Below, piece by piece: positions 1 to 8,471 of a DNA stretch of 64,000 nt. The position numbers and the translations under genes are program-made. A model generated the notes under the pieces. The model saw nothing but the letters and a program-made list of their open reading frames with translations, was not told the origin of the DNA and made no database searches. The stretch is from SXIZ01 sp040079795 (lineage in GTDB: Bacteria > Pseudomonadota > Gammaproteobacteria > Methylococcales > Methylomonadaceae), in assembly GCA_040079795.1 (NCBI GenBank), contig JBEBJQ010000011.1, positions 13,719 to 77,718 on the forward strand, read 5' to 3'. Numbering within the stretch: the first letter of the stretch is position 1; every line of letters begins with the position of its first letter.

Positions 1-470
1 TGGCAAAAGATTTCCCCGATGTGGAAGTCATGCATCAATTGGTGGATTCTGCGGCAACCAACTTGTGCCTGAAACCCACGCAATTTGATGTAATGGTTAT
101 GGAAAACATGTTTGGGGATATTTTAAGCGATCAAGGCGGCGGTATTTTGGGTTCTTTAGGATTGATGCCTTCTGCCTGTATTGGTGATGAAAAAGCCTAC
201 TATGAGCCTTCACATGGTTCAGCACCGGATATTGCTGGAAAAAACATTGCCAACCCTTATTCCATGATTGGATCAGTCGCAATGATGCTGGAAAACAGTT
301 TCGATATGGCGCTTGAGGCTAAAAATGTCTGGAATGCCATGCAGGCGGTGTTTGCCGATGGCTTTTCAACCGCTGATTTATCTAAGCCGGGCAGCGGCGT
401 TAAAATGATTGGTACCGATCAGTTTGGTGACAAAGTGGTGGAAAAACTAAGGGCAATGCCAAAGGTATAA
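1..470 (+). CDS. Isocitrate/isopropylmalate dehydrogenase family protein, C-terminal fragment
   Basis: The frame is open from the left edge (first full codon at position 3), so the N-terminal half lies outside the window. About 155 residues are visible. They carry the family hallmarks: a D-rich metal-site segment (MENMFGDILSD), the loop YEPSHGSAPDIAGKNIANP that holds the cofactor-binding His and Asp region, and a C-terminal helix. Members are NAD(P)-dependent beta-decarboxylating dehydrogenases acting on isocitrate, 3-isopropylmalate or tartrate. The text resembles NAD-type isocitrate dehydrogenase more than LeuB, which usually has a different residue run after the SA(S/C)xG motif. The substrate cannot be fixed without the N-terminal half. 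A rho-independent terminator follows. Confidence 0.85.
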   Translation, partial: AKDFPDVEVMHQLVDSAATNLCLKPTQFDVMVMENMFGDILSDQGGGILGSLGLMPSACIGDEKAYYEPSHGSAPDIAGKNIANPYSMIGSVAMMLENSFDMALEAKNVWNAMQAVFADGFSTADLSKPGSGVKMIGTDQFGDKVVEKLRAMPKV

Positions 471-493
471 AGGTTGAAAATCGGCCTTTAACG

Positions 494-529
494 AAAAAGG
501 GTGAAGCTTTCCGGCCCCACCCTTTTTTT
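494..529 (+). terminator. Rho-independent terminator after the dehydrogenase gene
   Basis: The arms AAAAAGGGTG and CACCCTTTTTT can pair around a roughly 15-nt loop and end in a T run. It lies 24 bases past the stop codon. Confidence 0.8.
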
Positions 530-593
530 ATGTTTAACGTTTTACAGTTAAAAACCTCAAAAAAGGGTGGAATTTTCAAAAATTAAATAATAG

Positions 594-642
594 TTGATCT
601 GGGTCAAGTTTTTTTTTGTACGGTTTGTTTAAATAGCCCCGC
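594..642 (+). promoter_or_regulatory. FNR/Anr-type promoter for the 67-residue membrane protein gene
   Basis: TTGATCTGGGTCAA at 594-607 matches the FNR/Anr box TTGAT-N4-(A/G)TCAA. A TTAAAT/TAAATA -10-like element lies at about 629-635. The box centre (600.5) is about 41 bases before the expected start site near 642, the normal class II activation geometry. The gene starts at 693 behind a GGAG ribosome site. The neighbouring fnr gene could encode the activator. Transcription activation itself is inferred. Confidence 0.65.
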
Positions 643-692
643 ATTAACGCGAAACGATTGTCAAAATTTAATTTTATTTTTGGAGAACTACT

Positions 693-896
693 ATGAATTC
701 TGCTCAAGAACAAGAAAAAGATTATTTCTGGGTTTATATCGCTGGTTTGGTTTGTGTTGTAGTTGTGGTTTTAATGTTTGTTAGAGGAAGTGAGCACGAA
801 AAATATCAAACAGCTCAAGCTGCAATCGCTGAAGATTCTTCAAATGCAGCGTATAGGGATACTTCAGCTTATTCTGATTCTGCGTTACGGAAATAA
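693..896 (+). CDS. Small single-pass membrane protein, unknown function
   Basis: The 67-residue protein has a charged N-terminus (MNSAQEQEKDYF), one strongly hydrophobic helix at about residues 12-31 rich in Val, and a polar Ala/Ser/Asp tail, so it is probably a one-helix inner-membrane protein. I do not recognise the family. The start is well supported by TTTTGGAGAACT just upstream. An FNR-type box sits about 90 bases before the start and the fnr gene follows on the opposite strand, so expression at low oxygen is a reasonable inference. It resembles the small accessory subunits that sit beside terminal oxidases, but no oxidase gene is adjacent. Confidence 0.6.
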   Translation: MNSAQEQEKDYFWVYIAGLVCVVVVVLMFVRGSEHEKYQTAQAAIAEDSSNAAYRDTSAYSDSALRK

Positions 897-1000
897 CGCT
901 AATTGTTGCTTAGATATTGATCTCACCTCGCTTGAGATGCTTGGGTACGCTTCATGGCGGGAGTGTACCAAATGGTTTTTATCCTTTTTTATCCTTCTAC

Positions 1001-1043
1001 CTGCTTGGTTTTATTCAGCATAGAAACCAAGCAGTTTTTTTTT
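1001..1043 (+). terminator. Rho-independent terminator for the small membrane protein gene
   Basis: CTGCTTGGTTT (1001-1011) and AAACCAAGCAG (1024-1034) form an 11-bp perfect stem followed by nine T residues on the plus strand. The hairpin overlaps the last codons of the convergent fnr gene. Confidence 0.8.
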
Positions 1044-1739
1044 GTTGGTTATCTTCAACTGTTTGGATTTTACTTCGATAAGTTGTTGCGCCCGGAAATG
1101 GTGCATAATCCGGCAGACCGTTTCATGGGCAATGCCCAAATAATTGCCTATGTCTTCCCGCGACATGCTCAGGCGGAATTCCAGCTCAGCGTAACCGCGC
1201 GCTTTTAAACGTTCAGACAGCTGTAAAATAAAGCCGGCAACCCGTTGCTCCGCAGTACGACGATTAAGGAGCATGTGTTTAACTTGTTGATCGCATTGGT
1301 TACTGGATCGTTGCAGTAACACATGGCTCAAACTCGGCGAATTCTTAGCCAGTTCGGCTATTTTATGTTCGGGTAACCGGCAAAAATTCACGGTTTCCAG
1401 CGCTATAGCAGTACAGCTATAGTGAAGCGACGATAGGCCATCAAATCCCAACAACTCCCCCGGCAGCGTAAAATCAACAATGAATTCATTGCCTGACCGG
1501 TCATGATGGATTAATTTTGCGCTTCCTGAGCGTAGGGCGAGAATCCCTTTAAAAGGACTGCCAGCATGATAAAGGGCGCTTCCTTTTCGAAGAATAGTGT
1601 TTCTATTCACCAGTAACTCAAGGGCGTTAATTTCTGCCCGATTAAGGCCTTTAGGGATACATAAATTACCCAAATTACAATTGTCGCAGGTGACGGCGGT
1701 CATGGAAGTCGAGGAATTAGCGACTCTTGTATTTGTCAT
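1011..1739 (-). CDS. fnr: FNR/Anr-type oxygen-sensing transcription regulator
   Basis: The 242-residue CRP/FNR-family protein has all four iron-sulfur ligands of FNR: C18, C21 and C27 (spacing C-x2-C-x5-C) and C120 in NFCRLPE, at the same spacing as E. coli C20/C23/C29/C122. A cyclic-nucleotide-binding-like beta roll spans about residues 30-150. The C-terminal helix-turn-helix contains SREDIGNYLG followed by recognition helix HETVCRI. The Glu and Arg that read the TTGAT half-site are kept, but the residue equivalent to E. coli Ser212 is Cys. It should act as a 4Fe-4S oxygen switch in the cytoplasm. The ATG at 1739 has no clear ribosome site; a second ATG lies at codon 13. Confidence 0.93.
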   Translation of the reverse strand: MTNTRVANSSTSMTAVTCDNCNLGNLCIPKGLNRAEINALELLVNRNTILRKGSALYHAGSPFKGILALRSGSAKLIHHDRSGNEFIVDFTLPGELLGFDGLSSLHYSCTAIALETVNFCRLPEHKIAELAKNSPSLSHVLLQRSSNQCDQQVKHMLLNRRTAEQRVAGFILQLSERLKARGYAELEFRLSMSREDIGNYLGIAHETVCRIMHHFRAQQLIEVKSKQLKITNKKKLLGFYAE

Positions 1740-2156
1740 AGGTGCAGGGTGGAGGGGTTATTTTGGCTGATAATTTAAAAGCGAGGTGAATAGTATAAAG
1801 GTCTCTGGCAATTGTGTCTTTCCGGGATTTTTAGGGCTGTGTGGATAATACCGTAGCTATAAAAACCTTATATAGTGTAACGTATATTTACCGTTTAAAT
1901 CGATTGGATAGTTTCAAACATAACGCACCGCTTTTTAAAGTCATTATCATCCATCAGTAAAATTCTTACCGCATCAGGTGAATTACTTCACAGCATTTAG
2001 ATTTAAAAACTCCTAAACTGAAATTGGCTTCGATGTATGGACTTAAATTGAGTCCTGTATAAGGTTTGATTTTCAGTTCTTAAAACGTGAAGGAAATTGT
2101 CGATCAATAATCACACAAGCCTAAATTTATATGCTTTATAACTTAGGAGTAAATGT
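1740..2156. other. Divergent intergenic region between fnr and the multicopper oxidase gene
   Basis: These 417 AT-rich bases must hold the fnr promoter (minus) and the oxidase promoter (plus). I see no clear FNR box, sigma-54 element or hairpin. The only firm element is AGGAG at about 2143-2147, the ribosome site of the oxidase gene. Confidence 0.5.
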
Positions 2157-4139
2157 ATGTTTAATTTGAATCCTTTTAAAGATGATCTGCCTGTTCCAGA
2201 TGTTGTAAAACCTTTAAAACATGACCATAAACCAAGATGCCTGGTAATAAAAGCCGTAGTTGAGCAGGTTAAGCTACACCAAGACTTGCCTGAAACGGAA
2301 GTTTGGAGTTATCGCCTTAAACAAGGAAAAGTCATTAAATATGGTTCAGGAAGCAGTTACCTGGGCCCTACTGTTGAAGTAAATAAGGGAGATTTGGTTA
2401 ACGTATGCTGGGAAAACGAAATTAATGAGAGCTCAAGCTTACCTTATGAAGTGGTTAAGGTGCCTTATATCGATGGCGCAATACCAGTGCCTCAAAATCA
2501 ACCCGGTGTAGAATTGACTGCGCTTAATGATATGGATGACAAATTACGCGCCAAAGTACGGGATTTACAAGCAACATTAGCGACCCATTTACATGGCGGG
2601 CGAACTCAGGCGGACTCTGACGGCTGGCCGGATAATACTATTACAGCAGGGCAGTCTGCGCATTGCACTTACCACAATGATCAAAATGCCGCGATGCTTT
2701 GGTATCATGATCACGCCAATCATGTAACCCGGCTGAATGTTTATGCAGGCCTGGCGGGTGTGTGGTTGGTTCGTGATGAAGAGGAAGATGCACTGGATTT
2801 ACCCACAGGGGGCTTTGAGCTGCCTCTGGTCATTCAGGATCGAAACCTTGATTTGGAGAGTGCCGGTAATTTCACTGGGGCATTATTACATAAAACCGAG
2901 GTTATTGACCCCAATGATCCGGGTTTGCCACTTAACCCCCAAGGCGGGCCCGCTGAATTCTTTGGCCCCTATAGTTTAGTTAATGGCAAAATATGGCCGA
3001 AAGCAGAGGTTGAACCAAGACTGTATCGGTTAAGGGTGTTGAATGGTTCAAATGCACGCACCTATCGGCTTATGCTCCTCGATGCCCAAGGTAACACGCA
3101 AAATAGTAATATTTGGCAAATCGGTTGCGATCAGGGGCTTATGCAATTTAAAGTTCCGGTTCCTAAAACCGGACTTATTTTGATGCCGGGGGAACGGGTT
3201 GATCTGCTCGTTGATTTTTGCCGCTTTTCCAATCAAAGTTTGTACTTATGGAATACGGCGGAGGCACCTTTTGGAAATGCCACATTACCCGTTTCTTATT
3301 TCACTGATATTCAAAGTGAGTTGTTGAATTTTCTTAGTAATCCCACTTCAGCAAGTGGGGACGAAATGGGGCGCCGATTTTACCCGCAAGTTATGCGTTT
3401 TGATGTGGCATCGGCTATTAGCAGCGCTGCGCATAACTTACCTAACGGTTCGTTATGGACAGCACCACATCCACCTGTCAATCTCAATGCTGCAATGCCG
3501 ATCAGGCTTGTGGCCTTGGTTGAAAAGCCGGCTGACCAGATGCAGCTTGATGGTACGCCTATGCTGGTATTTTGGGAGTATGTACGCAATGCCAGCGAAC
3601 CAGCTCCTGCTGGGGCTGATATTGTCAACTTTACCTATGTACATCCAACAACTGGCTTGATTGTGACTGAGGGTTTCTGGAAAGCCGCAGAAGAATTTTA
3701 TGATCGCCTGAACTGGCAAGTTCACTTAGATGATACCGAGCAATGGTATATTGCCAACGTTAGCCCCGATACCCATCCAATTCATGTGCATCTGGTTGAT
3801 ATGCAGGTAAATCAACAGTATCAGGTTAGCGCAGATGGATTTACGGTTAGTTCCCTTGGCATAATTACGCCTTTTAGTGGTGTGACAGAAATTGATGGCA
3901 ATATTGATACCATAACCGATATTCATGCGGCTACCGTGCCTGTTGCGATTTCAACGGATCAAACCGGCCCCAAAGATACTATCCGTATTAATCCGGGTGA
4001 GATGGTCGGCGTGGCGATAAAGTTTTCACCGTTCTGCGGTAGATATATGTACCACTGCCACATTCTGGAACATGAAGATGATGACATGATGCGACCTTTT
4101 GTGGTGGTGCCCAAATGGGTTCCACACCATCATCATTAA
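2157..4139 (+). CDS. Multicopper oxidase, CotA/bilirubin-oxidase type
   Basis: The 660-residue protein has the four copper-binding segments of a three-cupredoxin oxidase: HLHGG near residue 144, WYHDH near 182-186, HPIHVHL near 540-546, and HCHILEHEDDDMM at about 633-645. The last supplies the type 1 Cys, His and axial Met and two type 3 His. Family members oxidise phenolics, bilirubin or metal ions such as Mn(II) or Cu(I) and reduce oxygen to water. No signal peptide is visible: the N-terminus is MFNLNPFKDDLPVPD. It may therefore be cytoplasmic or exported by an unseen route. The C-terminus ends in four His. The ribosome site is AGGAG, and the gene appears monocistronic. Confidence 0.9.
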   Translation: MFNLNPFKDDLPVPDVVKPLKHDHKPRCLVIKAVVEQVKLHQDLPETEVWSYRLKQGKVIKYGSGSSYLGPTVEVNKGDLVNVCWENEINESSSLPYEVVKVPYIDGAIPVPQNQPGVELTALNDMDDKLRAKVRDLQATLATHLHGGRTQADSDGWPDNTITAGQSAHCTYHNDQNAAMLWYHDHANHVTRLNVYAGLAGVWLVRDEEEDALDLPTGGFELPLVIQDRNLDLESAGNFTGALLHKTEVIDPNDPGLPLNPQGGPAEFFGPYSLVNGKIWPKAEVEPRLYRLRVLNGSNARTYRLMLLDAQGNTQNSNIWQIGCDQGLMQFKVPVPKTGLILMPGERVDLLVDFCRFSNQSLYLWNTAEAPFGNATLPVSYFTDIQSELLNFLSNPTSASGDEMGRRFYPQVMRFDVASAISSAAHNLPNGSLWTAPHPPVNLNAAMPIRLVALVEKPADQMQLDGTPMLVFWEYVRNASEPAPAGADIVNFTYVHPTTGLIVTEGFWKAAEEFYDRLNWQVHLDDTEQWYIANVSPDTHPIHVHLVDMQVNQQYQVSADGFTVSSLGIITPFSGVTEIDGNIDTITDIHAATVPVAISTDQTGPKDTIRINPGEMVGVAIKFSPFCGRYMYHCHILEHEDDDMMRPFVVVPKWVPHHHH

Positions 4140-4150
4140 AAATCGCTATT

Positions 4151-4187
4151 GGTTAGGTGTGTCGCTTTATTGTGGGTACACCTAACC
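4151..4187 (+). terminator. Perfect 10-bp inverted repeat after the multicopper oxidase gene
   Basis: GGTTAGGTGT and ACACCTAACC pair around a 17-base loop. No T tract follows, so it is either a weak terminator or an RNA-stabilising 3' hairpin. Confidence 0.45.
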
Positions 4188-4298
4188 CGAGAACCAAACA
4201 CCTCGGCATTAGCGAGTTGTTATTCCTAAAATGTAGGTTAGCCATCGTCTTTTTCCAATGATACACTAGCCTTATTTTATATTTTAGGGATGCTGTAC

Positions 4299-4844
4299 AT
4301 GCCGCAAAATGCTGAAAATTTGATTTGGATCGATCTTGAAATGACCGGTTTAGATCCTGATATTGATGTGATTATTGAAATCGCAACGATTGTGACTGAT
4401 AAGGATCTGAATATTCTGGCGCAAGGGCCGGTTTTAGCAGTTAAGCAAAGTGATGCGGCGCTGGCGGCAATGGATGAGTGGAATCAAACCCACCATGGGC
4501 AATCCGGTTTAATTGGGCGGGTTAAAAACTCTACGGTTAGTGTTGCAGACGCTGAACAGGCTACCCTGGATTTCCTTAAAAACTGGGTTGGGGCGGGTAT
4601 TTCGCCCATGTGTGGCAATAGTATCGGTCAGGATCGGCGTTTTTTAGTTCGGGGCATGCCTAGATTGGAAGCCTATTTTCATTATCGCAGTATTGATGTA
4701 TCCACTTTAAAGGAGCTGGCGGCACGTTGGGCACCAGCAGTAAAAGACGGCTTTAAAAAACAATCAACACATGTCGCTTTGGATGATATTAAAGAATCCA
4801 TTGAAGAGCTTCAGTACTACCGCGAGCATTTTATCAGGGTTTAA
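4299..4844 (+). CDS. orn: Oligoribonuclease
   Basis: This DEDDh 3'-5' exonuclease degrades 2-5 nt RNA fragments, including pGpG. The 181-residue length equals E. coli Orn. Exo I is WIDLEMTGLDP near the N-terminus, exo II is GNSIGQDRRFL, and exo III contains the catalytic His and Asp (THVALDDIKES). I chose the ATG at 4299: AGGG lies 9 bases upstream of it but directly abuts the alternative ATG at 4290. The crcB-like gene begins two bases after the stop, so the two are probably co-transcribed. Confidence 0.95.
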   Translation: MPQNAENLIWIDLEMTGLDPDIDVIIEIATIVTDKDLNILAQGPVLAVKQSDAALAAMDEWNQTHHGQSGLIGRVKNSTVSVADAEQATLDFLKNWVGAGISPMCGNSIGQDRRFLVRGMPRLEAYFHYRSIDVSTLKELAARWAPAVKDGFKKQSTHVALDDIKESIEELQYYREHFIRV

Positions 4845-4846
4845 CT

Positions 4847-5554
4847 ATGAATCAATTGCTGGCGATTGCATTAGGTGGCTCAGTAGGCGCAGTGTTTCGT
4901 TTTTTGGTTTCTGATAGTGTTTATTATTGGCTGGGTCGTGGCTTTCCTTACGGTACGCTTGCAGTTAATGTCATCGGCTCTTTATTGTTTGGTGTATTGA
5001 CTGAAGTACTTACTTTGCAACGGGTTGCGATTGCGGTTGAATTTCGTCCAGCTATTTTGGTAGGATTTTTCGGGGCTTTTACGACCTTTTCAAGTTTTGC
5101 GCTGGAAACTGTTTATTTATTGGAGCAAGGTAGTCTCTCTAAAGCGGCAATCAATATATTTATCAGTGTTGCCGCCTGTTTAGTGGCGGTTTGGCTGGGC
5201 TTGTTAATAGGGCGAGCTTTACTGTTATATGGCGGTGGTGCAGGACGGTGGCTGGGCGTGGTTTTTCCGTATGCATTAATCATCGTCAACACCCTGGGCG
5301 CGTTTATTATCGGTTTGATCACCGTGGTTTTAATCAATAAAGTATTGCCCTCCTTAGAGCAACGTGCAGCACTGAGCATTATTCTTTCAGGTCTGTATAT
5401 GACTTTTTCAAGTTTATATTTGATCCTATATTTAATCGAAGATGGTCATGCATTTGAATCAAATTTACACTTGATGCTAGCGGTGTTAGGGGCAAATACG
5501 CTAGTTTGCATGGGATCGTTTTGGTTGGGTGTGTTGGCTGGTGAACAGGTATGA
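4847..5554 (+). CDS. crcB: Double-length CrcB/Fluc-type fluoride channel (tandem fusion)
   Basis: Fluc/CrcB proteins are normally about 125 residues and act as antiparallel dimers that expel fluoride. This 235-residue protein holds two copies. Copy 1 (1-125) has GGSVGAVFR, pore Asn41 (LAVNVIGS) and the phenylalanine-box/polar-track motif FTTFSSF at 78-84. Copy 2 (about 124-235) has GGGAGRW at 129-135, Asn148 (IIVNTLGA) and MTFSSL at 185-190. The first helix of copy 2 seems shortened and runs on from the last helix of copy 1. The ATG follows the orn stop by two bases. No fluoride riboswitch is visible. Confidence 0.9.
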   Translation: MNQLLAIALGGSVGAVFRFLVSDSVYYWLGRGFPYGTLAVNVIGSLLFGVLTEVLTLQRVAIAVEFRPAILVGFFGAFTTFSSFALETVYLLEQGSLSKAAINIFISVAACLVAVWLGLLIGRALLLYGGGAGRWLGVVFPYALIIVNTLGAFIIGLITVVLINKVLPSLEQRAALSIILSGLYMTFSSLYLILYLIEDGHAFESNLHLMLAVLGANTLVCMGSFWLGVLAGEQV

Positions 5555-5695
5555 CATGGAGTCTATCGAATACGTTTTGATAGGACAAAATAATGCGGCA
5601 TAAACACAGCGTCACGGAAAAATTGCTGGCAAAACTTCCGTGGCATAAACACTATTTCTTTATTAATCTTAATTTTATCTCAGGTAACTCAACCC

Positions 5696-6979
5696 ATGTT
5701 AGACCCTTATTTACTCAGAACTGAACTGGATCACGTTAAAAAAGAACTCACTCGCAGAAATTTTGTGCTGGATGCTGATACTTATGGCGCTTTGGAAATA
5801 CAGCGTAAAGCGATACAGGTTAAAACCCAAGAATTACAAAACCAGCGCAATAGCGGTTCTAAACTGATCGGGCAAGCGAAAGCGAAGGGCGAAGATGTAC
5901 AGCCGTTATTGGATGAAGTACAGCATTTGGGGGACTTATTAAAAGCGGCTGAAACTGAGTTGACGGATGTGCAATTAAAAATGGCTGAAATTGCAGAAGG
6001 TATTCCGAACTTTCTGGACAGTACCGTGCCGAATGGCAAAAGTGAAGCCGATAACCTGGAAGTTACCCGTTGGGGTGAGCTACCCGTTTTTAACTTTACC
6101 CCTAAAGACCATGTTGATTTAGGTGAAGGCCTTAAGGGTATAGATTTTGAGTTGGGCGTAAAAATAGCCAGCGCGCGTTTTGTGGTATTGATGGGGCCGT
6201 TAGCAAGATTACAACGTGCTATCATCCAGTTAATGCTCGACACGCATATCAATGATCATGGTTATACAGAAACGTATGTCCCTTATTTGGCCAATGCTGA
6301 GAGCTTGCGTGGAACCGGGCAGTTGCCCAAGTTTGAGGCCGATTTATTTAAAGCCAGCGAAAATCCGGCCTTATACTTAATTCCGACGGCAGAAGTGCCG
6401 GTCACTAACATTGTGCGCGACAGTATTGTCGATGCCAAAGCGTTACCGCTGAAATACGTGTGTCATTCACCTTGTTTCAGAAGTGAAGCAGGAGCCTATG
6501 GACGGGATGTGCGCGGGATGATCCGGCAGCACCAGTTTGAGAAAGTGGAGTTGGTGCAAATTGTTAAGCCGGAAGACTCTCAAGCAGCGCATGAAGCCCT
6601 TACTGAACATGCTGAAAACATCTTAAAGAAACTTAAATTACCGTATCGTAAAGTTTTGCTATGCGCAGGCGATACTGGCTTTTCTTCTAGTAAAACGTAT
6701 GATCTGGAAGTATGGTTGCCAGGGCAGGGTGCGTATCGGGAAATTTCGTCGTGCAGTAATTTTAAAGATTTCCAGGCGCGCCGTTTGCAAGCCCGCTGGC
6801 GTAATCCTGAAACAGGTAAACCGGAGCTGGTGCATACCTTAAATGGTTCCGGCTTAGCGGCTGGGAGAACCCTGATTGCCGTGATGGAAAATTATCAGGA
6901 TGAACAAGGCAGGGTGCATATCCCCGAAGCATTGTTACCGTATATGGGCGGGGTTAAAGTTATTGAAGCGAATCCCTAA
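5696..6979 (+). CDS. serS: Seryl-tRNA synthetase
   Basis: This class II synthetase charges tRNA-Ser with serine and, in bacteria, also charges tRNA-Sec where present. The 427 residues are close to the usual 430. The N-terminal antiparallel coiled-coil arm spans about residues 1-105 (start MLDPYLLRTELDHVKKEL). Motif 2 is the CFRSEAGAYGRDVRGMIRQH region. Motif 3 is GSGLAAGRTLIAVMENYQ. The ribosome site AGGT is 10 bases before the ATG. It lies 141 bases after the crcB-like gene, with no gene between. Confidence 0.97.
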   Translation: MLDPYLLRTELDHVKKELTRRNFVLDADTYGALEIQRKAIQVKTQELQNQRNSGSKLIGQAKAKGEDVQPLLDEVQHLGDLLKAAETELTDVQLKMAEIAEGIPNFLDSTVPNGKSEADNLEVTRWGELPVFNFTPKDHVDLGEGLKGIDFELGVKIASARFVVLMGPLARLQRAIIQLMLDTHINDHGYTETYVPYLANAESLRGTGQLPKFEADLFKASENPALYLIPTAEVPVTNIVRDSIVDAKALPLKYVCHSPCFRSEAGAYGRDVRGMIRQHQFEKVELVQIVKPEDSQAAHEALTEHAENILKKLKLPYRKVLLCAGDTGFSSSKTYDLEVWLPGQGAYREISSCSNFKDFQARRLQARWRNPETGKPELVHTLNGSGLAAGRTLIAVMENYQDEQGRVHIPEALLPYMGGVKVIEANP

Positions 6980-7018
6980 AGCTATATTTTTAACACTTCA
7001 ACAATTGGCGTTATTTTT

Positions 7019-7040
7019 CCCTTTCCAGCCGGAGAGGGTT
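7019..7040 (+). terminator. Possible hairpin after serS
   Basis: CCCTTTCC and GGAGAGGG can form an 8-bp stem with one G-T pair and a 4-base loop. The T run after it is short. It lies between the convergent serS and ATP-grasp-like genes. Confidence 0.3.
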
Positions 7041-7096
7041 AAGGTAACGACGGGATTTTAAAGTTTGGGTTTAATAAAAAACCTGCTGAATCTTCA

Positions 7097-8152
7097 TTAA
7101 ACCAGCCGCACCCGCGCAAAGCCACCGCCTTCAGTCCGTAAATTGGTTACTTGTCCCTGGTAAAGGCGGGCGGCAACACTGAGTATTTGGTTTTGATAGA
7201 CAAACAAGCGGAAATCAGCTTTATAGTGTTGTCCATCCGGTGCTGTAAAAACGCTCGGTGGAATATACTCTTGCATGAGCGTAGTAGTGGGATCAAGCTC
7301 TGCAAATTTAGTGGTGGTTATTTTTTTACCTAAATACACGCCTTTACTGGCATAAGCGGTATCGGGTTTAAATACCCAGCGTTTACGTTCCTGCCAAATC
7401 TGCTGGGCATTTTGGGTGGCAAGTAAACGGGTTGTGGGAATAGTGCGGCCTACTAATTGTCGTGCGATTAGCGGCAATTTTAAATCAGTCAAACTTTCTG
7501 GCGTTGACCAGTGAATCATACGTTGTTTGTCAGCTAAGAGCGCATAGGTATGTGGATTAGGGGTCAGGCAAACCTGCCGTTGCAACCACGCGCTACGGAC
7601 AACGGCTAATTCAGCAGATTGCAAATAAAAATCACAGTGGCGGTTATAAATAAGATCAATCGGCGTACCCTGATAATCCAAGCCGGTTGTGTTCAATTGT
7701 GATGGATCCAGAATAAAAGTAGTCAAATTATTTTTATTTAACAGCGCAGCAAATGCTTGTATTTCAGTATACAAAAATTGGCTTTCTGGTTGTTCGTCAA
7801 TAATCGCTATGCCGCGAGGCCGCGCGTTATTTATTCCACACCAAATCGCGTATTCAGCGAGAAACATAGCGGCTAAATTCCCCCCCAACTTGCCGCTAAA
7901 ATTCCGCGATTCCGGATATTGCGCTTGCCAAGCTAACCATAACCCCCCCGCGTTATTATTGACTTCAATTAATTTTGGTCCTGAGGCGCTGATATGAAAA
8001 TCGTATCCCATTAACACTGAATCATTTAACGGGTCATACTTTGCGCTGTCAGGAACAATGGCTTTGAGTTGCTCAAAATAAGCCGGTTGTTTGCTTAACT
8101 GATACAGAAAGCGCACCAGCGCGATCATTTCGCGCAGATCCTGGCGGTGCAA
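7097..8152 (-). CDS. ATP-grasp-like protein, possible 5' frameshift
   Basis: The 351-residue frame contains ATP-grasp-like features: an ExNxNxGG segment (KLIEVNNNAGG), a nucleotide-loop-like KPDTAYASKGVYLG, and a C-terminal metal-site-like stretch ending in TEGGGFARV. I do not recognise the substrate. In this frame the first usual start codon is TTG at 8152, but coding-like sequence continues upstream (PLSGGSLISTHNLPVG, about 8221-8174) without any in-frame ATG or GTG. An ATG at 8226 is in another frame and stops after eight codons. Adding one base between that ATG and CCG at 8221 would give a clean start. So a 1-base deletion, a sequencing error or a non-standard start is likely. It is convergent with serS. 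Confidence 0.6.
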   Translation of the reverse strand: MHRQDLREMIALVRFLYQLSKQPAYFEQLKAIVPDSAKYDPLNDSVLMGYDFHISASGPKLIEVNNNAGGLWLAWQAQYPESRNFSGKLGGNLAAMFLAEYAIWCGINNARPRGIAIIDEQPESQFLYTEIQAFAALLNKNNLTTFILDPSQLNTTGLDYQGTPIDLIYNRHCDFYLQSAELAVVRSAWLQRQVCLTPNPHTYALLADKQRMIHWSTPESLTDLKLPLIARQLVGRTIPTTRLLATQNAQQIWQERKRWVFKPDTAYASKGVYLGKKITTTKFAELDPTTTLMQEYIPPSVFTAPDGQHYKADFRLFVYQNQILSVAARLYQGQVTNLRTEGGGFARVRLV

Positions 8153-8471
8153 TGTAACTTGCTGCGCGCAAACCCCAACCGGTAAGTTATGCGTCGAAAT
8201 CAGAGACCCTCCAGACAGCGGTTCATTTTTACCGTAATATATTTAAATTGTTGCTATCATTTTATTTGGGACTGCAAAATTATGCTCGTGCATTACCGAT
8301 CCTCCCGTGTGTATCGTTTTAATGATAAATCAAAATGGGGATGGCAGGTAAGATAAGAGGATATTTTTTATTTTTAAAGGAGTTGCATTGGCGTAGTTAA
8401 GCTTTCAAGCTCCTTAAGTTTCTTTCTGGAGCCTAAAAGCGGTATAGGAGTAAAAACAATATTTGCAATTC

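Noticed and set aside
4140..4298. Fluoride riboswitch for the crcB-like gene
   Set aside because: The gene starts two bases after orn, and I see no riboswitch-like pseudoknot sequence upstream of the orn-crcB pair.
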